Shown here piece after piece: positions 44,816-52,725 of a DNA stretch of 64,000 bases (position 1 is its first letter; each line of letters begins with the position of its first letter). The stretch covers positions 124,001 to 188,000 of the forward strand of contig NZ_FNNU01000002.1 of the NCBI RefSeq assembly GCF_900106975.1. The letters are read 5' to 3'. Both the position numbers and the translations under genes were made by a program. Origin of the DNA: Pseudomonas kuykendallii. Its GTDB lineage: Bacteria > Pseudomonadota > Gammaproteobacteria > Pseudomonadales > Pseudomonadaceae. The notes under the pieces were generated by a model. The model was not told where the DNA came from. It saw only the letters and a list, made by a program, of their open reading frames with translations, and did not search any database.

Positions 44816-45826
44816 ATGCGTGTATACGCCGTCGTACTTACTTATAACCGTCAAACCCTGCTCAAGCAGTGCCTCGAGGCGGTTTACCGTCAGACGCGGC
44901 CGTGCGATGGCGTGATCGTCATCGACAACGCCAGCACCGACGGTACCGAGCGCATGTTGATGGACGGCAGTTTTCCGGGAATGGAAGTCCACATCCTGTC
45001 GAACAACATCGGTGCGGCAGGCGGCTTCAGTGCCGGTTTCCGGATCGCCTACCAGGCCGGCGCGGACTTCGTCTGGATGATGGATGACGACGTGATCCCC
45101 GATGATGACGCCCTGGAGCGCTTGATGGACGCGGAGTCGCTGCTCGATGGCAAGCGCGTGGATCACGCGTTCCTGCTCTCCACGGCGCGCACCGAAACCG
45201 GTTTGATGACCAATACCCCGAGCATCGACCAGCGCCCCAATGCCATTGCCTACGAGAGCTGGCCGATGCTTCTGGAACATGGCCTGGCGCCGGTTTCCCG
45301 CGCCACATTCGTGTCGATTCTGGTGCCGCGGGCGACCATCGAGAAACACGGCCTGCCGATCGCGCAGATGTTCATCTGGGGCGAGGACACCGAATACACC
45401 CTGCGCATGACCCGCGATGTTCCGGGATACATGGTCGGCAATAGCAAAGTTCAGCACCTGCGCCAGACCAGTGGTGCGCTTAGTATTCGGACAGAAACTA
45501 ACGCCACCCGTCTTAATTATCATCGGCACTTCATTCGCAACGAGCTTTATGTCGCCGCTAAATACCGCGGTGCCCGCGCGTTGTTGAAATGCCGCTTGCG
45601 CCAGCTTCGTTTGATCCGGCAGTTCATCTTCTCCGGTCAATTGAACAAGGCCTACATCGTGTTCCAGGGTCTGATGGAAAGTTTCAACTTTTCACCGGCC
45701 GTGGAAGCCGCTGACTCCCCGCTGGAAAATCTGGGCGTCACCTCGCGGCTGATGGGCCGCTCGGTGCCGGTGGCGCGTCCGGAAAGCGTCGTCTACGAAA
45801 ACAGCGAGGTCGCGGCCGTCCAGTAA
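44816..45826 (+). CDS. GT2-family glycosyltransferase
   Basis: 336 aa GT-A fold enzyme. It starts with VYAVVLTYNRQTLLKQCLEAV, continues with IDNASTDGT and the GAAGGFSAGF loop, and has the metal-binding DDD (90-92). WGEDTEY supplies the catalytic acidic pair. The order resembles rhamnosyl- and galactofuranosyl-transferases of the GlfT/WbbL kind. No membrane helix, so cytoplasmic and probably membrane-associated through partners. AAGGAGAGG precedes ATG 44816. It likely uses dTDP-rhamnose or the product of the facing gene cluster. Confidence 0.85.
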   Translation: MRVYAVVLTYNRQTLLKQCLEAVYRQTRPCDGVIVIDNASTDGTERMLMDGSFPGMEVHILSNNIGAAGGFSAGFRIAYQAGADFVWMMDDDVIPDDDALERLMDAESLLDGKRVDHAFLLSTARTETGLMTNTPSIDQRPNAIAYESWPMLLEHGLAPVSRATFVSILVPRATIEKHGLPIAQMFIWGEDTEYTLRMTRDVPGYMVGNSKVQHLRQTSGALSIRTETNATRLNYHRHFIRNELYVAAKYRGARALLKCRLRQLRLIRQFIFSGQLNKAYIVFQGLMESFNFSPAVEAADSPLENLGVTSRLMGRSVPVARPESVVYENSEVAAVQ

Positions 45827-45844
45827 CGGGCGATTCGCGAGTAT

Positions 45845-45876
45845 GAAAAAAGCGGCCCTCGGGCCGCTTTTTTGTT
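45845..45876. terminator. Strong bidirectional terminator
   Basis: AAAAAGCGGCCC-TCG-GGGCCGCTTTTTT: G+C-rich stem, three-base loop, T-run on the right and A-run on the left. It ends the glycosyltransferase transcript and the convergent four-gene sugar operon. Confidence 0.9.
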
Positions 45877-45931
45877 TGCCTATCGCCGCCTGGCTCAACC
45901 AGGCGCCGGAAGTTCCGGCGCCTCGCTGCAC

Positions 45932-46480
45932 TCAGTAGAGTGGGTCGGTCCTTTCAGCGATCAGCGGCCAGGCCGCGTCCTTCTCGGAAATGGTGGTGAC
46001 CGGGATCGGCCAGCTGATCCCCAGGCGCTCGTCGTCGTAACGCAGGCCGCGCTCGGCGCTCGGCGTGTAGGGCGACGACACCAGGTAGGTCACTTCCACG
46101 TTGTCGGTGAGCGTCAGGAATGCATGGGCGAAGCCCGGCGGCACGTACAGCTCGTGCTTGTTGTCCTCGTTCAGCTCGAAGGCCTGATGCTGCAGGTAGG
46201 TGGAGGATTCGGCGCGGATGTCGACGATGATGTCGACGATCGCCCCACGCACGCAGCGGATCAGCTTGGCTTCGCCCACCGGTTTCATCTGGTAGTGCAT
46301 GCCTCGCAGCGTGCCGCGGTCGGCGGACACCGACATGTTCTGCTGCACGTATTCGGTCTGCATGCCGTGGGCGGCGAACTCTTCCTTGCACATGGTGCGG
46401 GCGAAGAAGCCGCGCTCGTCGCCGCGCCGCTGCAGTTCGATGAGGAAGGCGTCGTTCAGTTTGGTTTCGTGAAAGATCAT
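45932..46480 (-). CDS. RmlC-like nucleotide-sugar 3,5-epimerase (second copy)
   Basis: 182 aa cupin. The catalytic His sits in RGTLRGMHYQ, and DIIVDIRAESSTYLQHQAFELNEDN and VPPGFAHAFLTL match the RmlC fold. It is clearly diverged from rmlC at 41804 (different N-terminus and C-terminal lid). Being the last gene of the set with rfbF, it more likely acts on a CDP-linked 4-keto sugar, or as a 3- or 5-epimerase of it. That substrate is inference from context. Confidence 0.83.
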   Translation of the reverse strand: MIFHETKLNDAFLIELQRRGDERGFFARTMCKEEFAAHGMQTEYVQQNMSVSADRGTLRGMHYQMKPVGEAKLIRCVRGAIVDIIVDIRAESSTYLQHQAFELNEDNKHELYVPPGFAHAFLTLTDNVEVTYLVSSPYTPSAERGLRYDDERLGISWPIPVTTISEKDAAWPLIAERTDPLY

Positions 46481-46509
46481 GCGTGCGTCCTGTGCATTCA
46501 ATTCGGGAA

Positions 46510-47820
46510 TCAGCGGCCGAAGAGGAGTTCCTGCTCGGCGTAGAGGTGATCGATCAGGCGGCCTTCCGGAACGACCACGTCGTCGAAGGTCAGCGGAGTG
46601 TCCTTCGCCACCGGGCGTGCCAGCGTGCAGCCGAGCGCCAGGCCGATCGGCAGCAGGTTCTCGCGGCGGACGACGTCGATGTTCTCGGCCACGCCGTAGA
46701 CTTCGTAACCGCCGAAATCCTCGATGCGTTCGCCGGCGGCCAGGTCCTTCTTCGCCAGTGCGATCACGCCGACACTCGGGCCGCCGCGCGGGGTCAGCAC
46801 CGGGTCGTCGAACAGCACTGCGCGCGCCACCGAGGTCGGCACTTCGAAGTGGCACAGGTGGTACGGCGTATAGAAGCAGTAGTAGGGGCCCGGGCCCAAC
46901 TTGTAGAGCTCCAGGTAGTGCTTCTGCCGCGGGTCGTCGAGGGTTCCGAGGACGAACACGCCCGGCCCGGGGCGCGCGCCGACGACGTAGTCGACGATGC
47001 CGGGACCGTTCGGGTCCAGATGCGGCTCGAAGGCGGCGACGGTCTGCTCGATCGGTGTCAGCGGGGCACCCGGATCACCGCCCGAGAAATCCGGGCCGAG
47101 CATGCCGCGGCGTGCCACCGTCATGCCGGTGGCGTTGGCGACGATGGCCTGCTCGAAGGAAATCTTGGTGCCGTCGGCGAAGGAGGCGACCATCGCCGGC
47201 TTCTGGCCCCAGCGCTTGGCGAAGCTTTCCTGGGTGGTGGGGTTGCGGTAGGGGTCGTGCAGGCCCTTGATGTTGCCGCATAGCACCGGCTTCACGCCGA
47301 TGCCGGCGACGAAGCGGTGCAGGTTCATCTGCACGCCCGGCTGGTCGCCGTCGGAGAAGGTGTAGATCACCCCGGCCTGGTCGGCCTTGACCTTGAGGAT
47401 CGGGCCGATGGTGCCGTCCAGCTCGGCGTTCATCTGCACCACGTGCTTGCCGGTTTCCAGCGCGGCGAGCACTGCGTGGGCGGCGAACTCGACCGAGCCG
47501 GTGACTTCGATGATGGCGTCCAGGCCTTCGGCCCGGGCCAGCGCCACGGCGTCCTCGGTGATTGCCGGGCGGCCGGCGGCGATCATGCTCTCGAGCGCGT
47601 GCTGGCTGTCGCAGGGGGTCGCCACCAGGCCGGCCTGGCCGAACACGCCCGCGGCTTTTTCCAGGTTGCGGTTGGCGACCGCGCACAGCTGCATGCCGGG
47701 CGTGGTATTGAGGATCTGCAGGCCGATGCCCATGGCCTGGAAACCGGCCCCGATCATGCCCACACGGATAGGTTTGCCCGCGGCCTCGCGTTTGGCCAGG
47801 GCAGTGTCAACGATAATCAT
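46510..47820 (-). CDS. NAD(P)-dependent dehydrogenase with C-terminal SAF domain (COG4091-like)
   Basis: 436 aa. An N-terminal Rossmann domain (RVGMIGAGFQAMGIGLQIL) and a homoserine-dehydrogenase-like middle part (ALETGKHVVQMNAELDGTIG) are followed by a SAF domain near the C-terminus (ALAKKDLAAGERIEDFGGYEVYG, LPIGLALGCTLARPVAKDTPLTFDDV). This is the architecture of COG4091 predicted homoserine dehydrogenases. In this sugar cluster it may instead act on a sugar or a branched-chain precursor. The reaction is unknown to me. Confidence 0.75.
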   Translation of the reverse strand: MIIVDTALAKREAAGKPIRVGMIGAGFQAMGIGLQILNTTPGMQLCAVANRNLEKAAGVFGQAGLVATPCDSQHALESMIAAGRPAITEDAVALARAEGLDAIIEVTGSVEFAAHAVLAALETGKHVVQMNAELDGTIGPILKVKADQAGVIYTFSDGDQPGVQMNLHRFVAGIGVKPVLCGNIKGLHDPYRNPTTQESFAKRWGQKPAMVASFADGTKISFEQAIVANATGMTVARRGMLGPDFSGGDPGAPLTPIEQTVAAFEPHLDPNGPGIVDYVVGARPGPGVFVLGTLDDPRQKHYLELYKLGPGPYYCFYTPYHLCHFEVPTSVARAVLFDDPVLTPRGGPSVGVIALAKKDLAAGERIEDFGGYEVYGVAENIDVVRRENLLPIGLALGCTLARPVAKDTPLTFDDVVVPEGRLIDHLYAEQELLFGR

Positions 47821-47936
47821 CGGGTATCTCCAAACGGTTGGAAGGGAAGTTCGGTCTCGAAAACCGGCTCAGGACCCCTGGCATGCCGGGCTGCTGCGGA
47901 AAGCGGCAGGCCGGCAAGCCGGATCGCGGCCCGACT

Positions 47937-48713
47937 TCAGTTGGACCAGGTCTTCCACGGGGCGCCCTTCGCCCAGGTATCCTCGAGCACCTGCTTGTCG
48001 CGCAGGGAATCCATGCTCTGCCAGTAACCGCTGTGGTGATAGCTGCCGAGCTTGTCCTGGGCGACCAGGCGATCCATCGGCTCGTTCTCCCAGACGGTCT
48101 GGTCGTCGTCGATCAGGTCGAAGACTTCCGGCTCGCAGACGAAGAAACCGCCGTTGATCAGGCCGCCATCGGCCGCGCCCTTCTCGCGGAAGGCCTCGAC
48201 GTTGCTCAGGTCTTCGCTCAGGCGCAGGGCGCCGTAGCGGCCCGGCTGGGTGACCGCGGTGAGGGTGCACCACTTGTTCGACTCGCGGTGCGCCTTGATC
48301 AGCTTGGTGATGTCGACATCGCTGACGCCGTCGCCGTAGGTCAGGCAGAAGGTGTCGTCGCCGAGCAGGTGGCGGGCGCGCTTGAGCCGGCCGCCGGTCA
48401 TGCTGTCGGCGCCGGTGTCGAGCACGGTGACGCGCCAGTCCTCGGTGGTCGCCTGCAGCCATTCGACGCCGCCGCTCTTCAGGTCGATGGTGAAGTCGGT
48501 GCGCGAGCCGCGGTAGTTGAGGAAATAGTCGCGGATGTACTCGACCTTGTAGCCGCCCAGCACGACGAAGTCGCGCATGCCGTGGGCGGCGTACATTTTC
48601 ATGATGTGCCAGAGGATCGGGCGACCGCCGATCTCGACCATCGGCTTGGGCCTGACGCTGGTTTCTTCGCTCAATCGGGTACCGAAACCGCCTGCAAAAA
48701 GTGCGACCTTCAT
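47937..48713 (-). CDS. rfbF: Glucose-1-phosphate cytidylyltransferase RfbF
   Basis: 258 aa. The nucleotidyltransferase start FAGGFGTRLSEET, RPKPMVEIGGRPILWHIMK, and the Asp-containing LTYGDGVSDVDI match RfbF. It makes CDP-glucose from CTP and glucose-1-phosphate, the entry to CDP-3,6-dideoxyhexoses. The usual next enzyme, RfbG (CDP-glucose 4,6-dehydratase), is not recognisable nearby unless the SDR upstream fills that role. Confidence 0.92.
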   Translation of the reverse strand: MKVALFAGGFGTRLSEETSVRPKPMVEIGGRPILWHIMKMYAAHGMRDFVVLGGYKVEYIRDYFLNYRGSRTDFTIDLKSGGVEWLQATTEDWRVTVLDTGADSMTGGRLKRARHLLGDDTFCLTYGDGVSDVDITKLIKAHRESNKWCTLTAVTQPGRYGALRLSEDLSNVEAFREKGAADGGLINGGFFVCEPEVFDLIDDDQTVWENEPMDRLVAQDKLGSYHHSGYWQSMDSLRDKQVLEDTWAKGAPWKTWSN

Positions 48714-48759
48714 AGCCGGAACTCCTTTTCTGTATACGTGGGTGGAATGACGCTATGGG

Positions 48760-49809
48760 TCAGCTATTGGCCTGCCAGCGCAGGTCCTCGGACAGGCGCT
48801 TCTCGGCGATGTGACCCTGCAGCACGTGCAGGCGCACCAGCGGCGAGGTGCGGAAGTCGGCATCGGCGAACTTCATCCGGGTCAGGCCTTCGATCAGCCC
48901 GGCGATGGAGCGCTCCAGCGTCATCACCGGCTGGTGGTTGGGGGCCAGGGACTCGAACAGGCCGAAGTCCACCTGGTAGGAACGGCTGTCGGCCGGCGCG
49001 TCGGTGTTGATGCTGACGGTGGTGCCCGGCACGGCGGCGGCGACGGCGTGGGCGAAGTCGCGAACCTGCTGGTTTCGCGCGTTCGAGCCGACGTTGACGT
49101 TGAGGATGCGGCCGCCGTTGTCGGCCGGGCGCTGGATGGCCCAGTCGATGGCGCGGCCCATGTCGACCACGTCGATCAGCGGGCGCCACGGCGAGCCGTC
49201 GCTGAGCACGGTGATCTTGCCCTGGCTCAGCGCGCAGGCGACGAAGTCGTTGAGCACCAGGTCCAGGCGCAGGCGATCGGACATGCCGCAGGCGGTGGCG
49301 AAACGCAGGCAGGTGATGACCATTTCGCCGTCGAGGTCGGCCAGCTCGCGCTCGGTGCCGATCTTCGACTTGGCGTAGGCGGTGATCGGCGAAACCGGGT
49401 CGGTTTCCTTGCGCGGGCCGCCTTCGGCGATGCCGTAGACGCTGCAGCTGGAGGCGAACACGAAGTTGCGCACGCCGGCGCGGCTGGCAGCCTTGGCCAC
49501 GGTGACGCTGGCTTCCTGGTTGATCGCGTGGGTCACCGCGGCGAAGCGGTCGCCCATGGGGTCGTTGGAAACCGCCGCGAGCTGCACGACGGCATCGTAG
49601 CCTTCGAGCTGCTCGACGCCGATCGCGCGGACGTCGCCATAGAACTGTTGGTCGAGGAGGTGTTCAGGAAGGGTTTGTGCGCCGGTCAGGCAATGGGCGA
49701 AATACCCGTTGTCGAAGCCGTTGATGATGGCGTCCGGATGTTGCGATCTGAGTTCGCGTACGACGGCCGGTCCGACATATCCCATGTTGCCGATGATCAG
49801 AATCTTCAT
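48760..49809 (-). CDS. NAD-dependent epimerase/dehydratase (extended SDR)
   Basis: 349 aa. The Rossmann motif is GNMGYVGP (residues 7-14, in place of the usual GGxGxxG), with SSCSVYG and the catalytic pair in YAKSK. The C-terminal half is that of nucleotide-sugar epimerases/dehydratases. It does not look like canonical RfbG. As first gene of the operon with rfbF it likely acts on CDP-glucose or a derivative. The gap to rfbF is 46 bp. Confidence 0.83.
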   Translation of the reverse strand: MKILIIGNMGYVGPAVVRELRSQHPDAIINGFDNGYFAHCLTGAQTLPEHLLDQQFYGDVRAIGVEQLEGYDAVVQLAAVSNDPMGDRFAAVTHAINQEASVTVAKAASRAGVRNFVFASSCSVYGIAEGGPRKETDPVSPITAYAKSKIGTERELADLDGEMVITCLRFATACGMSDRLRLDLVLNDFVACALSQGKITVLSDGSPWRPLIDVVDMGRAIDWAIQRPADNGGRILNVNVGSNARNQQVRDFAHAVAAAVPGTTVSINTDAPADSRSYQVDFGLFESLAPNHQPVMTLERSIAGLIEGLTRMKFADADFRTSPLVRLHVLQGHIAEKRLSEDLRWQANS

Positions 49810-49854
49810 GCGCTATTCCCTGCATTCGAAGTCGGTCCAGGTATCTGGAGAGAG

Positions 49855-49883
49855 GTTTATTGAGTAGGGGTTGTTACCGTCAA
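49855..49883 (-). promoter_or_regulatory. Candidate sigma-70 promoter of the sugar operon
   Basis: On the minus strand TTGACG is followed after 16-17 bases by AATAAA/ATAAAC, about 46 bp before the SDR start codon. Reasonable -35, weak -10. Confidence 0.4.
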
Positions 49884-50143
49884 GCGAAGTCGCAGGCTGG
49901 CTGCGTCAATGTGACTAGCGGTCGGTTTTAATGACCTCAGGCGCAGAAACAAGGTTCCTATAGAGCGTCCACTTTTATGGCCAAAGGCCTGCAATGCTGG
50001 CGATACGATCGCAAAAAGCCACATCGTGGCCCAGTATTGGCGCGGTCTTGAGCGCCGTCGGTCAGCCGCTCACCGTTTGTCGGCACCTGTCCGCGGCGCG
50101 GCTGCCAAACGCAGGGCAAGCCCTTTTTCTGAGGAGGTGCCCG
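49884..50143. other. Intergenic region upstream of the small secreted protein gene
   Basis: No gene supported. Contains a likely promoter area around 49950-49985 (CCTATAGAG) and ends with a strong ribosome site (GAGGAGGTG) for the gene at 50144. Confidence 0.4.
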
Positions 50144-50491
50144 ATGAAGATTTCGATGCTGCTGTCACTCGGCCTGGCGACCACGCTCGCCTGTATCGGC
50201 TCGGTCCAGGCCCGCGAGTCGGGCGCCGCGTCCGTCCTCTACGCGCAGGTCGCCGCCAGCGACCCCGGTTCGATCGGCTCCGGCGCGATGGGCACCGGCA
50301 AGGACGGAGAACCGCAGGTGGAGAGCCCGCGCAGCGGCTCCAGCAGCGGCACGCCTTCGGTGCCCGCCAGCGGCTCGGAAATGAACGGCGAAACCACCTC
50401 GAACGACGGCGCCGGCGGGCCGATCGCCGACGGCGAGCCGAAGGACCCGAAGACCTCCTACGACCCGCCGGTCAAGACCAAGGACAAGTGA
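50144..50491 (+). CDS. Small secreted, disordered protein
   Basis: 115 aa. A signal peptide covers residues 1-24 (cleavage near VQA). The mature part is rich in Ser, Gly, Pro, Asp and Lys, has no Cys after the signal and no clear fold (GSIGSGAMGTGKDGEPQ, SSSGTPSVPASGSE). It looks intrinsically disordered, perhaps periplasmic or surface-attached. ATG 50144 has a near-perfect ribosome site; the frame extends upstream to 49994 without support. I do not recognise a family. Convergent with the molybdoprotein gene, 4 bp apart. Confidence 0.7.
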   Translation: MKISMLLSLGLATTLACIGSVQARESGAASVLYAQVAASDPGSIGSGAMGTGKDGEPQVESPRSGSSSGTPSVPASGSEMNGETTSNDGAGGPIADGEPKDPKTSYDPPVKTKDK

Positions 50492-50495
50492 GGCC

Positions 50496-51257
50496 TCAGA
50501 TGCCGCTGAAGCCGTTGTAGCCCTGGTCTTCCCAGTAGCCGCCGGGGTTCTGGTTGCTGACGAACAGCTCGACGATGTGCTTGGGGTTCTTGAAGCCGAG
50601 CTTGGTCGGCACCCGCACGCGCAGCGGGTAGCCGTAGTCCGGCGGCAGGGCGACCTGGCCGAAGTCCAGCGCCAGCAGCGTCTGCGGATGCAGCGCGGTG
50701 GGCATGTCCAGGTAGGAGTAGTAGCGGTCGGCGCACTTGAATCCCACGTACTTCGCCGTGGTGTCCGCGCCGATCCGTTCCAGGAAGGTACGCAGCGGCA
50801 CGCCACCCCACTGGCCGATGGCGCTCCAGCCCTCGATGCAGATCAGCCGGGTGATGTCGCTGCGTTGCGGCAACTGGCGCAACGCCTGCAGCGTCCAGGG
50901 CTGCTTGCGTTCCACCAGTCCGGAGACTTCCAGGCGATAACCGTCCAGATCGATCTCCGGCACGTTGTATTCGGCGTAGAAGGCGTTGAACGGGAAGGGA
51001 TCGGTGATCTGCGTCGCCGTGTAGGTCTGCGCCAGGCGCTGGCCGCTGAACAGCCAGGCCTGCACCCGGTCGTTCCAGCGCGACATGCTCCAGAGCAGTT
51101 TGTCGACCTGGTCGCCATCCTGCAGGTTACAGCCGCCCAGCATCGCCAGCGCGCCAAGGCTCAGGCCCGAGCGCAGCAGCAGGCGGCGCTGCAGGTTGAC
51201 GACTTGCGTCTGTTGCGCCGGCTCCAGCTTCGGCGGGGCTTTCTTGCGTTCACTCAT
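50496..51257 (-). CDS. Sulfite-oxidase-fold molybdopterin oxidoreductase, Tat/lipoprotein type
   Basis: 253 aa. The N-terminus has a twin Arg (RRLLLRSG, 24-31) then a hydrophobic segment and a lipobox-like LGGC (Cys43), so it is probably Tat-exported and possibly lipid-anchored. The catalytic domain carries the molybdenum-ligand Cys140 in RLICIEGWSAIGQWGGVPL and Arg/Tyr-rich cofactor contacts (DRYYSYLDMPTAL). It belongs to the MsrP/YedY and sulfite oxidase superfamily but is distinct from MsrP. It overlaps the start of the cytochrome b gene by 8 bp, which probably supplies electrons. The substrate is unknown. Confidence 0.84.
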   Translation of the reverse strand: MSERKKAPPKLEPAQQTQVVNLQRRLLLRSGLSLGALAMLGGCNLQDGDQVDKLLWSMSRWNDRVQAWLFSGQRLAQTYTATQITDPFPFNAFYAEYNVPEIDLDGYRLEVSGLVERKQPWTLQALRQLPQRSDITRLICIEGWSAIGQWGGVPLRTFLERIGADTTAKYVGFKCADRYYSYLDMPTALHPQTLLALDFGQVALPPDYGYPLRVRVPTKLGFKNPKHIVELFVSNQNPGGYWEDQGYNGFSGI

Positions 51258-51858
51258 GGGAAGTCTCCCTTCGGCCGCCGGTGATCATCGGCGGCAAGGT
51301 GCTCGGCACCAGCAGTACCAGGGTCAGGTGCAGGACGATGAAGGCGGCGATGCCAGCCATGGCGAAGAAATGCACGTAGCGCGCGATGTCGAAGCCGCCG
51401 AACAGGCTGGCCAGCCCGTGCAGCTGTACCGGCTTCCAGATCGCCAGGCCGGAAAGCACCACCAGCACGCCGAGCGCCAGTACCAGCCAGTAGGACAGCC
51501 GCTGTACGGCGTTGTAGTGACCGAGGCGATGCTGAAGTTTCAGGCGCAGCGCGGCGAACAGATCGCGGCGCACCGCGCTGACGCTCAGCGGTAACAGGTC
51601 GCGGGCGAAGTGGCGGCTCAACGCGCCATACAGCAGGTAGGCGAGGGCGTTGATCACCAGCAGCCACATCACGGCCAGGTGCCAGGCGATGGAGCCGCCG
51701 AGCCAGCCGCCGAGGGTCGACCAGGTGGGGAAATGGAAGGCGAACAGTGGAGAGGCGTTATAGATGCCCCAGCCGCTGCTGATCATGCAGAACATGCCGA
51801 AGGCGTTCAGCCAGTGCGTCAGGCGCACCGGCCAGGCGTGGATGCGTCGGGTGCTCAT
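51250..51858 (-). CDS. Cytochrome b561 / Ni-Fe hydrogenase b-type cytochrome
   Basis: 202 aa with four membrane spans and heme-ligand His residues at their ends (HAWPVRLTHWLNAFG, IAWHLAVMWL, YVHFFAMAGIAAFIVLHL). Opens like other cyt_b561-type subunits that pass quinol electrons to periplasmic molybdoenzymes. It overlaps the molybdoprotein gene by 8 bp in the same direction, so they very likely form one complex. Confidence 0.88.
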   Translation of the reverse strand: MSTRRIHAWPVRLTHWLNAFGMFCMISSGWGIYNASPLFAFHFPTWSTLGGWLGGSIAWHLAVMWLLVINALAYLLYGALSRHFARDLLPLSVSAVRRDLFAALRLKLQHRLGHYNAVQRLSYWLVLALGVLVVLSGLAIWKPVQLHGLASLFGGFDIARYVHFFAMAGIAAFIVLHLTLVLLVPSTLPPMITGGRRETSHE

Positions 51859-51915
51859 GGGCGTCTCCCGTGGCGGGGGCGGCCACGCGCAAGGCGTGGC
51901 CGCGCGGGCGGCGGA

Positions 51916-52524
51916 TTACATCGGCGGGGTGAAACCGTCCTTGCCGATGGCAATGGCGGCGGCGTTCTTGCCGTCCGGGGTGGGGAACAGCACGATCTTC
52001 GCGCCGGGCACCAGTTGGCTGCGCTCGCCCGGCTCGACGTAGGCGATCGGCACGTCTTCGGGCACCACCAGCTGCTTCTCGCCGCCCTTGTACTGCACGG
52101 TGAGGGTGCGGCCGTTGGCCTTCTTCAGCGAGCCGACGGTGCCGTTGGTCATGGTGCCAGTGGAGCCGTCGGCGTTTTCCCAACCGTAGTGGCCTTCGCC
52201 GGAGCCCTTGAGGCTGGCCTCGAACACGGTCACTTCCAGCGCCTTGAGCGTGCCGTCGGGCTGCGGCGTGGCGGCGGAGCCGACGAAGCTGTCGGCGGCG
52301 ATGTCGTCCAGCTTGGCTTTGGACACGGCGCGCAGTGCGGTCTTCTCGGTGAGCGCGATGCTCTGCTTCTGGCCGCTGCGGCTGGTGAAGTTCAGGGTGT
52401 CGGCTTGCACGTTGTCGATGGTGCCGCGCATCGGCTTGACCACTTTCATCTCGGCGGCCTGGGCGAATACGGCGGCACCGAAGAGCAGGCCGAAGGCGGA
52501 ACCGAGCAGGAGTTTCTTGTGCAT
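51916..52524 (-). CDS. Periplasmic beta-rich protein of unknown function
   Basis: 202 aa. A signal peptide covers residues 1-24 (AQAA/E). The mature part has three similar stretches of short beta strands (GTIDNVQADTLNFTSRSGQKQSIAL, GTVGSLKKANGRTLTVQYKGGEKQLVV), as in OB-like metal- or ligand-binding domains (DUF5666-like). First gene of the minus-strand operon with the cytochrome b and molybdoprotein. It may be a metal- or substrate-handling partner; this is inference. Confidence 0.78.
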   Translation of the reverse strand: MHKKLLLGSAFGLLFGAAVFAQAAEMKVVKPMRGTIDNVQADTLNFTSRSGQKQSIALTEKTALRAVSKAKLDDIAADSFVGSAATPQPDGTLKALEVTVFEASLKGSGEGHYGWENADGSTGTMTNGTVGSLKKANGRTLTVQYKGGEKQLVVPEDVPIAYVEPGERSQLVPGAKIVLFPTPDGKNAAAIAIGKDGFTPPM

Positions 52525-52597
52525 GGGATGTCCTCATGGCGTCGGATTGACCCTGCCATCCTCGGTCGCGGCAAGGGTCGCGAAGATGACCCGCGGA

Positions 52598-52611
52598 TGA
52601 CAAAAATGTAA
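52598..52611. promoter_or_regulatory. Candidate HprR/CusR/CopR-type operator
   Basis: TGACA-AAAA-TGTAA is a near-perfect inverted repeat in the 200-bp gap between the two divergent redox operons. Regulators of the CusR/HprR/CopR group bind TTACA/TGTAA-type half sites, and a gene for such a regulator lies downstream at 54368. The dyad is seen; the regulator is inferred. Confidence 0.55.
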
Positions 52612-52725
52612 CCAACGCGGCAGGCCCGCCCGGCTAGAATCGGCCCACGGGACAGCGCGCCGAACCCTCGCGCGGCGCTGTCGTCCGATTGATTCCGAGA
52701 CCCGGTTTTCACCGAGGAGGCCTGC

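Noticed and set aside
44524..44817. 97-codon minus-strand frame upstream of the glycosyltransferase
   Set aside because: It begins within the start of that gene, has odd composition and no ribosome site.
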